Source of the DNA: Ehretia macrophylla
Lineage: Eukaryota > Streptophyta > Magnoliopsida > Boraginales > Ehretiaceae
Direction: 5' to 3'
Length of the DNA stretch: 64,000 nt
Assembly (NCBI GenBank): GCA_037974665.1
Contig: CM075772.1
Span: forward strand, 36,681,052-36,745,051
The notes under the pieces were generated by a model, which searched no databases, was not told the DNA's origin, and saw only the letters and a program-made list of their open reading frames with translations. The number at the start of each line of letters is the position of its first letter. Within the stretch, counting starts at the first letter, position 1. Positions 48,531 to 58,415 of the stretch are shown piece after piece. The translations under genes were made by a program, and so were the position numbers.

Positions 48531-50874
48531 TTTTGATTTCAATACTTCTAATACGTGCTAAATGTGCATTCATGAAATTTTCATCAAAATCGGAGTCAGA
48601 AATTTTATCGTCGATTTTCAGTGAATAGTGTTTTTTTAAAACACGTCCGCTATAATTTTGAAACTGGTCTTTTTAACCCTTCTAGACCTAGTCCACGGAC
48701 TTTAATAGACCTGTGTTTGATGAAAACGGTTTTAAAATCGGCTTAAGAATTTATTAGGGTTTTTACACCGACTTTTGCAAAAATCGAGTTTTAAGCCGAC
48801 TCGGGTGGAATTCTTTGAATGTAAAACTTCTTGTCACCTAAAAATAACTCACTTGAGATATCTTGGGGGTTGCATAATTAATTTTAACTTGGTGATCACT
48901 AAAATGCAATTAAAGACATTAAAAACACAAAATTACCTATTAAAATAACTTTGACTTTAATTAAATATTTGACCATTTAAGCTTATGTCCTCAACACACA
49001 CTCACACAACACAAAAACACCACCACACACACACACATTGCCGAGAGGAAGAGGAGAGAAAAGAGAAGAGAAAAACTTAGCTTTTCAATCCAATTTTTCA
49101 AAGAAAAACCTAGTTTTTGTCCGTGAAACTTCGCACCGACTTGGATTCTGCTTGTTGGGCACGCATTGCACGCATTCCTAGGCTTATATCGCATCTAAGG
49201 TGAGAGAAAAATTCTAGATCTCAAAATGTCATTTTTGTGTTTTTGCGTATAAATGAAGATTGAACCGTTAGAATTGAAATCTGATGATAGATTATTGCTC
49301 CTTGCATGCTAGGGATCATTATATACTAATACTACAAATTTCTGTCGGATATAGCATAATTTTTATTTTCCGGGTATTTAATTTTGATTAAAATGTTCAA
49401 AGTTGATTTAATTGAGTTGTGTTGCTCGAAATCGATTGCCGTCGATTTCTAAATACTTGATAATTACGTGTTAGCGCTGTTGTAATGCCGAATTTTCGAT
49501 TACATTGTTTGTGTGGAAATCCGGAAAATCCAGCCATGACGTCATAGAGTTTTAGGGTTATCGGGCATGTTTTGGAGGTGTTATGGTGGATTTCCGAGAG
49601 GGCTAATGTAGTAGGTTGAATGGGTGAGTGATAGGAACTGATTTGGCAATGTTTGGATTAGTAGATTGTAAGTTATGAATTTTAGAAGTTAGGTTGTCAT
49701 TCTTTAATTTCTTGAACGATGCCTTAGATGGTTGGGTAGTGTTCGAGTGATGAATGGTGAGTTGTTGTTGAGTAATTTAGAGTTTAATTATGAATATTAT
49801 GCATGTCCGGTTAGATGGCCTACTTTGTCATCTAACTACGTTGTTTGATGTTTAATTTAATATTGATGTTATATTGATGTTATATTGATGTTATTGATTG
49901 ATGATTATTGAATGCGGGAATCGGGCACTCTTGTTGCTGATCTCCCAATTGATTGATCGATATATGCTTGCATGATGATTGATGAAAATGGAGCCTTGGT
50001 ATGTGTGTGCCACCTCTCGGGCAGCGTCGGGCTGTCGGGTTGAAACCGGCATGACTGCCATAGGCTACCCCCAGCTCGCATGACGGAGATGTCATGGAGG
50101 GAAGGGGATAGTGAGGTACCTCGGGTGCGTGAGTAATGGGGAGTTATAAGAAGAACGGTTGAGATCGTGATGGCGTTTGGAGCTACACCAAATAGAGTAT
50201 CCTTATTGAATGGTCATATAGTTATGTGATGATAGCTTTATTTATGTTATTATTGTTGTTGTGTGTTTACTTGCTCAAAGGACTAAATCCAAGGAGCGTA
50301 GTGAATACTGTCGAGATCTATCGGATCCTCACTGGGCTTATGTATATAAGCTCACTCTCTATTAATGCATGTTTCAGGTGTACTTTCACAAGATTACGGG
50401 TACGTGCCTCCTGAAGAGGAGAATGTGGAAAATGTGCCTTTTGTGGATGAGTCATATGTTCCCGAGTCTTATCTATGACTTTATGTTGTTAAATGTCTTG
50501 TATATTAGTCTAATAGACTTTATATGCTTTACGGTTCTTAATGTAATAGATATTGAAAAGATGATGAACCTAATGATGTTAACTTAGCGGTTTCCTTTTG
50601 TCGATGGTTAAATTGTAGTTGTGTCTCAACTTACTTTTGAATTGTATGATAAAGTTGAGGTATTGTATGTCATGTTGGAACGGAGGCGTATAACGAAGAT
50701 GTTTTATTGTATATATGGTTGTGTTGTATGTTGTTGTTGTATTGAGGAATTACGGGATGTATGATGTTTAATGAGGTTGGTTTAGAACCTCGGAAATCCG
50801 TTTACTGTCGTTATGCCGCCGAAATTCCGTTGCGTCCTGACTGATCGTAGGTGGGGTCGAGTTGGGGCGTGACA
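48432..50874 (+). repeat. 3' LTR of A3 (2,443 bp)
   Basis: Same length as the 5' LTR, with one difference noticed (A at 48638). All landmarks recur 7,438 bases downstream of those in the 5' LTR. Confidence 0.95.
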
Positions 50875-52050
50875 GTTTGAGCTCATGGACGACCACATAA
50901 CTCAAGTACAGAAGACAATATACTGATTTGTGAACATGCATGTGAAATTTCAAGGAGTTTTCAAAAGCTTTTAACCCTCACCTTTGCAATCAATCAAAAG
51001 ATGCACAACAACCTTGTTGAAGCTCAAGTCTTCTCCTTTCCTTTGCCTAGCCGAAATCCTACTAGCTTTTCTCTATTTTTCCTAGCTTAATAAGCAATAT
51101 CTTAGTGCATGCAAGTAGTTAGAACTTGAAGAAAAGAAATGGATGCTTAGTAACTCACCTAGGCCGAAAATGAAGCTTCAATGCACATGCAAGAGAAATT
51201 TTCGAACTCTAGCTTACTTGCTTGGTTTTCTTGATGGTTTGCTTGCCTTGTTCGACCAAGGTGTGATGAAGATGAACAAAGATGATGAGATTTCAGCCAA
51301 GGACCGAAATGGAGAGAGAAGAATGAGAGGATAGAGAGTTTGTGAGAGGAAATGAGAGAAATGACAACCAAATGAAGGTCTTGGCAATTTTTGAGGAGTA
51401 TGTCGGCATTGGGCAGCCCATTTTCAGCTTTGTGTCTTCAAAATGCTTCAATTTGAAATGCTTAGCATGGGCAAGGTGATATGGCCGAGAATAGTGTGCA
51501 AGTGGGGGGGTTTTGGAGCAATTTTTAATGCATTATGTTAAGTGTTTGACTAAGATTATGAGTAAAATATGCAATTGCTAAAATAATGCTCTTAGTGGTC
51601 GGCCAAAGCTATTGAATTGGCTGAATTTTTGTCATCTTTTGAGTGTTAATTTGTTATGTGTTGAAAATGCAAAAAGAACAAAGAATAAAGAATAAGGAAT
51701 GTCTTGTGTTTGGTGCATTTTTGTCTTCTAGTGAATAGAATTTGGATTATTATATTGTTAGTGTATTTTGTAGGATTGTTTAATAGTCTAGTGCTTCGCG
51801 TAAGATGCTTTCTTGATTAGCGTGAAGACACGCTTTCCTAGGTTTAGGGCACGCACTTCCAGGTAGGACACGAACTACGAGACGAATGCACGTTTTTCAA
51901 GTAAACGCACGTAACCCTATATAAATGCATGAATTTCAATGCAAGGCACACAAAACTAAATACAATTCTCAAACCTAGGTCATGGAACGCACATCTAGGT
52001 TAGGGCACGCAAAATGAGGTATCGCACGCAATTCGAGGTCTGGCCTCACA
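50875..52050 (-). repeat. 5' LTR of D, part right of A3
   Basis: Resumes with GTTTGAGCTCATGG and ends CCTCACA, followed by the TCGAG target copy. It lacks the C insertion, giving the empty site for C near 51475 (a single AAGGT). GCACGCA-type words recur near 51850-52030. Confidence 0.9.
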
Positions 52051-52055
52051 TCGAG

Positions 52056-52957
52056 ATCCTCGATTTACTTCTCGTTTGTGAGAGAAACTTCAGGAGACCT
52101 TGGGTACTCAGTTGAACTTCAGTACATCGTATCATCCATAGACCGACGGTCAGTCTGAGCGGACTATTCAGATTCTGGAAGATATGCTTAGGGCTTGTGT
52201 TCTGGATTTTAGGAAGAACTGGGAGAAACATCTACCACTTGTCCAGTTTGCCTATAACAATAGTTATCAAGCTACTATTGGGATGGCACCTTTCGCAGCT
52301 CTTTACGGTCGTAAGTGCCGTTCACCTTTATATTGGGACGAGGTAGGGGAGATGAAGACTATTGATCCGACTATCATGCTAGAGCTTCTTGAGAAAATTG
52401 AGAATGTTCAGTTGATCAGGCAGAGAATGCTTACGGAGCAGAGTAGATTCAAGAGTTATGCTGATAAGCATCGTCGGGACTTGGAGTTTGCAGTTGGAGA
52501 TCGGGTTTTCTTGAGATTGTCTCCTCGTAAGGGGTTTGCTTGTTATGGTAAAGGTGGAAAGCTGAGTTCGAGATTTGTTGGGCCGTTTGAGATTACCGGC
52601 AGGGTTGGTAAGTTGGCATATCGGTTGGCTTTACTGGAGAACTTCTCTAATGTCCACGATGTATTTCACGTGTCTAATTTGCGAAAATATAATCCGGATC
52701 CTTCTCATATTCTTGAGCCAGAGTCGTTACAGCTTTGTGAGAATCTGACTTATGATGAGCGTCCGATTCATATTCTTCATCAAATGGAACGAGAGTTGAG
52801 GTCGAAAAAGATTTCGATGGTTAAGGTGTTGTGGAAGCATCACAGTATCGAGGAAGCGACTTGGGAGAGACGAGATCAGATGCAGCAGCAGAACCCAAAT
52901 CTGTTCAGTACATCAAGTAAAAATTTCGAGGACGAAATTTCTTTAAGGGGGGAAGAA
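52056..52957 (+). pseudogene. pol: A1 pol, C-terminal part: integrase core end and chromodomain-like tail
   Basis: Continues the A1 integrase in phase after D: DPRFTSRL, then the catalytic Glu region ([10 protein letters not shown]), the C-terminal integrase domain and the tail ([20 protein letters not shown]). Stops lie at 52079 (TGA for a Trp codon) and 52139 (TAG for CAG). From 52142 the frame is open and runs past the polypurine tract into the 3' LTR. The hairpin (52922-52939, loop AGGA) and polypurine tract (52945-52957) close the A1 interior. Confidence 0.9.
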
Positions 52958-54457
52958 TGTGAAACCCCACTTTTCTATCTTATCTCATTTTGCGTGCTTT
53001 ATCTAGTTTTGCGTGAATTAACCTGTCTATGTGCTATGTGACTTAGAATGTGGTAATTTTGATATCAATACTCCTAGAACATGCTAAATGTGCATTCATG
53101 AAATTTTCATCAAAAACGGAGTCAAAAATTTTATCGTCGATTTTTAGTGAATAGTATTTTCAAAACACGTCCGCTAAAATTTTGAAACTGGTCTTTTTAA
53201 CCCTTCTAGACCTAGTCCACGACTTTAATAGACCTGTGTTTGATTAAAACAGTTTTAAAATTGGCTTAAGATTTTATTATGGTTTTTACACCGACTTTTG
53301 CGAAAATCGAGTTTTAAGCCGACTCGGGTAAGATTGTTCGATTGTAAAACTTATTGTCACCTAAAAATAACCTACTTGAGCTATCTTGGGTGTTGAATAA
53401 TTGTTTTGAACTTTGGTGATCAATAAAATTCATTTAAAGTCAAGAAAACACTAAAAATACTAAAGTTTCAACTTTGACTTTCATTTAACTTGTTGACTTT
53501 CATGCATATATCACCAACACACATTCACAAAGCACAAAACACCCATAATTTCACACACATTGCCGAGAGGAAGAAGAGAGAAAAGAGAAAAGAGTTTTCA
53601 AGGTTTTCAAAGTAAATTTTCAAATAAAAACCTATTTTTGTCTGTAGATCTTCGTGCCGAGTTGGATTCCACTTGTTGGGCACGCATTGCACGCATTCCT
53701 ATGCTTTTATCATATCAAAGGTGAGAGAAAAATTATGGATCTCAAAACTCATTTTTTTGTTTTTGCTCATAACTGCATTTTGAACCATTAGAATGTTAAT
53801 CTGATGTTAGATTATTGCTCCATGCAAGCAAGGGATCGTTTATATGTATTACTACGAGATTTGAGCCATTGTAGCGAAATTATTTATTTTTGGGTATTTA
53901 AAGTTGATAGAATGTCTTTTTGAGGATTATTTGGAGTTGTTGTGGTTGGAATCGATTGCCGTCGATTTCTAAAAGTTTTTTAATTACGTGGTAACGCCGT
54001 TATAATGCCGAATTTTCGATTGCAATGTTTGGTTGAAAAGCTAGAAATTTCAGCCTCGGTGCCTTGAGGTTTTTGGGTGGTTGGTGGGCTTGATTTTGAG
54101 GTGTCTTGGTTGGTTTCCGAGAGGGCTAATGTAGTTGATCGAATGGGTGAGTGTTTGAAACTAATTTGGAGTTCTTTGGATTAATAGAATGTATGATATG
54201 ATTATTTGAAGTTTAGGTTATCTTTCTTTAAATTGTTGAATTGAGCCTTAGTTGATCGGGTATGGTTTGAGTGTTTGAATTGTGAGTTGTTGATGGGTAA
54301 ACTAGGGTTTGATTGTGTGTTTAATGCATGTTCGGTTGGATGGCCTACCTTGTCATCTAACTTAGTTATTTGTTGTTAAATTGATTATTGATGTTATTAT
54401 GATGATAATATGATTATAATATGATTATTGATTGATGATTGATGCCGGGAGGTAGGC
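52958..54457 (+). repeat. 3' LTR of A1, part before E
   Basis: Starts TGTGAAACCCC and pairs with 1373-2880 of the 5' LTR. The hairpin is at 54335-54361. Cut at TAGGC by solo LTR E. Confidence 0.9.
54453..54457. repeat. TSD of solo LTR E, left copy (TAGGC)
   Basis: TAGGC precedes TGTAACGCCCC at 54458 and recurs at 57469-57473. The A1 5' LTR has a single TAGGC near 2877. Confidence 0.92.
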
Positions 54458-57400
54458 TGTAACGCCCCATTCCCTCACAGAAATAGGAGCTATATATTCC
54501 CACTAAACACAACCCAATCCAAAACCCAAGTCACGAAATACGAGGAGAAACGGACAGAGTTTCCCCTGTTTATAGGACAAACAGTTTACCTGCACACAAC
54601 AAATAAATGGACCAGTACCGTGTCCAAACATACATAACTCCATACATGCATTGAACTCAAACCACATTAAGCTATTACATAGACTAGGTTATCAAAGAAC
54701 TCTATGACTTGGTTAAGCTTAAATACATTTATCTCCTACATTGAGCATATACAATTCATGAAAGTAAAACTTTACAACTTTTACAGCTCAAACCACATAA
54801 CACGTAAGGCCACTCTTCAAGCACGAACTATCACGTGATCACGAACTACACTTCCTTTGGCTATAACCTGAAAGATTTATGATGAGGAGTGAGTATACCA
54901 ATAATGTATACTCAGTGAGGGAGGGGGAAACAGGGACAGTATACCGGGTTCGTGCAATGCAGCAATTTAACACAATTAACACAATAAATAAACAATGAAT
55001 AACAATTCTAATACCATACTTTAAAAGGATACGATCGATAACCCTTATCCCTCCACCTTTTGAACCACGACCACGATCCCGGTCACGATCACAATCAATG
55101 TGCCGGCATAATCCCCAAACACTCCAGTGGGTGTACTCCGGATGTACCCCGAATATCCTACGACCCAACACCCCCTGGCAATCTCCGGACCAGGCGAGTG
55201 AGGGAATAGGGTACAGAGCTAGAGCACCAACCCTGGCAAGCCCGCTGCCGCCCAGAGAGGCCCATCGCATCCGTCCCGACTATATGGTTGCGCAACCAAA
55301 GACTCGATAACACAAGAAACAATAATAATAATAACAATATAACAAAATAAGGCGATAGAGACACAAGAAGGACAACAAAAGAGGTTGTCCTCACACATTA
55401 ACTAGTTGACCACAATAGAAGCGAAATAACAAGCATTAACCATTAACTCATTCTATTAACTATAAAACTGACAAATCTTGTTAGAATACGCTAAATCACA
55501 TTAATAGCATGAAAACTATTTAACATATTCGATATACAATAGAGAAATGCAAATAAGATGCAACTCCCTCACCTTGCAAAGCCAATCCTGTAAGAATTTA
55601 GTTAAGAACCCTTTCCATCTTTTGCGAATGCACCAAATCCTTCCATTCTACTACATAATACAATCAACTAACTATATAAGAAATTATACATTCATTCTCG
55701 GGTATTCCACTTAGCATGCATGGGGTTCTAAATCACATAGACTAACTAGACATTTAACATGCTAGAATTACCAAGTTAATACATGTAGAACACTTAAAAC
55801 ACTTAACTAGAATATTTTCAAACTTCTACCATAAAATACTTCATTCAAGCATAAACTCAAACACTTAGTTTTCAATATATACATTATTAACTAATCCTTG
55901 ATCTAACATGAAAATAACCATAAAAACCTTCTAAACTATCAAAAGAGTGCTCTTACTCACTTATGAACTCTAAAATACAAGATAGATATGGAATACAACA
56001 CATAGCAAGTAGATCTTCATGAAAACATGCCCATTTACAAAACTTCTAACAGAACCTTAAATTTATCAAATTCATTACCTATGTTCTTGGACTCCAAATT
56101 CTCTGGTTTTTTACATATAAATGTAGATCTTCGAGTGTAGTTGATTTTAGAATCAAACAGAGCTTAATTCCAGTTTAAAATCAACAAGTTATGACCTTTC
56201 CCGTGCAACTACACAAACTGTCCAGTAGCAGCGATTTTCAGGACACATTTTGAAAATGGCTAAATCGGAGGCCTAAAACGTTAGAATTAGCCTTAGCTCT
56301 AGAAATCAACATTTGTTCTAAACTGCCTAATCTAGCTGCTATGTAAATTTCGTTAATTTTCGAGTACGTTTGCTATGTCAAAATAGCTTCGAAAGACAGG
56401 GGCAGTGCACTATTTCGAAATTCAGATTTTGCATACTTGAATTCTCTTGATGTTTTCTTGCATTTGAGCTATCTATGGGCATTAATCTAGCATGTAACAC
56501 ATCCCTATACTTCACTTAGAACATTAAACAAACACATTGTCTACATTTATATTCATATCTAGCAAAGTATCAACTACAACTAAAATCAACTATACACAAG
56601 CTATAAAACAAGAAATGTGTTCTCTAGCATCTAAATAACAAGTATTAAGCATAGATTTAACAATATCTAACATAAATAATGACTTTTGAAAAATGGGTTA
56701 GAAAATGTCCTCACCTTTTTTCTGCAAAATAAATGAAAAATAAACCGCTAGGAAGATGCTACACGTCACCACGAACTCAAAAATGCTGGAATTGCGCCTT
56801 GGTTCCACTCCAAACTCAAGATATAAGCAAAAATATGCAAGGGTTTACTATTCATGGTCTTAGCTTGGTCACGGGTGGAAGGAAAGGAGAATAGTTGATT
56901 TTTTGTTTTGTTTTGGCTTATTTAGTATTTAAGTGGAAAGTCAAAGGTCAAAGCTTCGGTCAACTCTCGCGTAGAAAAATCAGCTCTGCGCCACCTTACG
57001 AAAACAGCCATAACTTCTTCTAGAAAACTCCAATTCACGAACGGTTTGAACCTATAGAAACTAGACTCGTAGAGCTTTCCAACCATATATAATTTGCTAC
57101 CTAACTCTTCCCCAATTGGTTCAGATTTAATTTTAAAGTTGACCCAAAATTTGACTAACTTAACATTGCATTTTTATTTTTAATCCCAAGTTTACCCTTC
57201 ATTAAACATTTCAAAAAAATTTCCACCTTGTCCTAGTTGGTCAATGAAGGTGAAAAGTAGATAAGATGCAATTTAAATGAACTTTAAATGCAATTTTATA
57301 TTTTAAAACACTAAATAAGTCATGTAAATGCACATATTATTTTTCAAATAATTATTAAAATAAATGAATGCACATGTAATGAACGTTCGGGTCCTCGCAG

Positions 57401-57468
57401 CTAGCATTTAAGATAACATGTAATTAAATGCAATACTATTAAATACATGCCGAGTTCGGGGTTTCACA
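54458..57468 (-). mobile_element. Solo LTR E (3,011 bp), reverse orientation
   Basis: The plus strand runs from TGTAACGCCCC to GGTTTCACA. On the minus strand it is TGTGAAACCCCGAACTC to GGGGCGTTACA. No primer site, polypurine tract or protein domain lies inside. On the minus strand it shows GGTGAGG donor-like sites near 56712 and 55573, the hairpin at 55367-55392, GGTTGCGCAACC at 55286-55297, the TCCGGA and CCCTATTCCCTC module (about 55130-55215), CCTCACTGAG near 54925 and TTTCAG|G near 54870. Module sequence is closest to C and B. Confidence 0.88.
55367..55392 (-). other. Conserved LTR hairpin, element E copy
   Basis: On the minus strand, arm GAGGACAAC, loop CTCTTTT, arm GTTGTCCTTC. It matches the C stem with one added G-U-type change at the base. 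Confidence 0.6.
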
Positions 57469-58410
57469 TAGGCAGTTCTGCTAGACTGTCCTCCTATGAA
57501 TGATTGATGTTTATTGTTATTATTGAGTCTTTGGTATGTGTGTGCCACCTCTCGGGCAGCATCGGGCTGTCGGGTTGATAACGACATGACTACCAGAGAC
57601 TACCTCCAGCTCACATGACAGAGGTGTCATGGAGGGAGAGGTTATTGGGGTACCTTGGGTGCGTGAGTTTATGGTAGTCATAAGAAGGCTGTTATGATTG
57701 TGATGGTGATTGGAGCTACACCAACTAGTGTATCCTTTATTGAATGATCATTATAGATTATGTGATGATAGTATTATTGATGTTATTGTTTGTTTACTTG
57801 CTCAAAGGATTAAATCCAAGGAGCATAGTGAATACTGTAGAGATCTATCGGATCCTTGCTGGGCTTATTTTTTATAAGCTCACTCTATATTATTGCATGC
57901 TTTCAGGTGTTTCTTTCGCAGGATTACGGGTACGTGCCTCCTAAAGAGGAGAATGTGGAAAATGTGCCTTACGTGGATGAGTCTTATGTTCCGGAGTCTT
58001 ATCCTTGATGTTGTATTGTTTTACTATCTTGTAAATTAACTTAGTAGACTTTTATATGCTTTGTAGTTTATAATGTATAAGATGTTGAAAATATAATGAA
58101 TTAGTTGATGATGTCTTAGTAGCCTTCCTTTTGTTTATGATTAGGTCGCTAGATTGGCTCAATATGATTTTGTAATGTATATTAAGGTTCATGTTTTACG
58201 TTGGAACGGAGGCATATAATGAGGAATGTCATATTGTGATGTATGTTGTTATTTTATTGAGAAGTTGTTTGTTGTATGGTTTGTGGAGATGATGTATGAT
58301 GTTCTATTGAGGTTGGTTTAGAGCCTCGGTATCCTATTTACTGTCGTTATACTGCCGAAGTTCTGTTGCGTCCTGACTGATTATAGGAGGGGTCGAGTTG
58401 GGGCGTGACA
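57469..58410 (+). repeat. 3' LTR of A1, part after E
   Basis: Resumes at TAGGCAGTTC and ends GGGGCGTGACA. It includes TTTCAG|G near 57906 and an open acidic frame to the TGA near 58007. Confidence 0.9.
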
Positions 58411-58415
58411 TGGCA
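58411..58415. repeat. TSD of element A1, right copy (TGGCA)
   Basis: Matches 1368-1372. It closes the whole nest. Confidence 0.9.

Larger units (their letters stand above)
40994..50874 (+). mobile_element. Young, apparently intact Ty3/Gypsy chromovirus A3 (9,881 bp)
   Basis: Complete structure: 2,443-bp LTRs, initiator-Met primer site, one unbroken Gag-Pol frame, hairpin, polypurine tract, and GTTTG duplications. I found one LTR difference by eye (G at 41200, A at 48638). All the parts needed for autonomous transposition are visible. It is the same family as the decayed A1 that, two levels up, contains it, so the family has been active over a long time. The lineage is probably Tekay/Del from the integrase and chromodomain-like tail. 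Confidence 0.95.
17530..52050 (-). mobile_element. Ty3/Gypsy chromovirus D, reverse orientation, with nested C, F and A3
   Basis: The left end reads TGTCACGCCCC and the right end CCTCACA. On the minus strand the LTR therefore runs from TGTGAGGCC to GGGGCGTGACA. The 5' LTR is on the right (38582-52050, split by A3) and the 3' LTR on the left (17530-33781, split by C). After removing insertions they are about 3,583 and 3,582 bp. The interior (33782-38581) holds primer site, gag-pol with five stops, pre-polypurine hairpin and polypurine tract. D is a different chromovirus family from A: its polyprotein is similar but its LTRs are not. Confidence 0.92.
1373..58410 (+). mobile_element. Composite Ty3/Gypsy chromovirus A1 with all nested insertions
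   Basis: Element A1 is bounded by TGTGAAAC at the left and GGGGCGTGACA at the right and flanked by TGGCA duplications. Without the nested elements it is about 9.8 kb: 5' LTR, primer site, one Gag-Pol frame, polypurine tract, 3' LTR. It has been interrupted three times: in gag (element B array), in the integrase region (element D) and in the 3' LTR (solo LTR E). Its polyprotein aligns throughout with that of A3 (40994-50874), so both are one family. The integrase is followed by a chromodomain-like tail, which fits the Tekay/Del chromovirus lineage. That lineage call rests on remembered motifs. Confidence 0.9.

Noticed and set aside
52184..53041. 285-codon frame as a separate gene
   Set aside because: It is the open tail of the A1 integrase running into the LTR, with stops just upstream. 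Not an independent gene.
54839..55270. 143-codon minus-strand frame in solo LTR E
   Set aside because: It overlaps the shared LTR cassette and the acceptor-like site. Its residues do not match the equivalent frames of B and C, so it is probably fortuitous.
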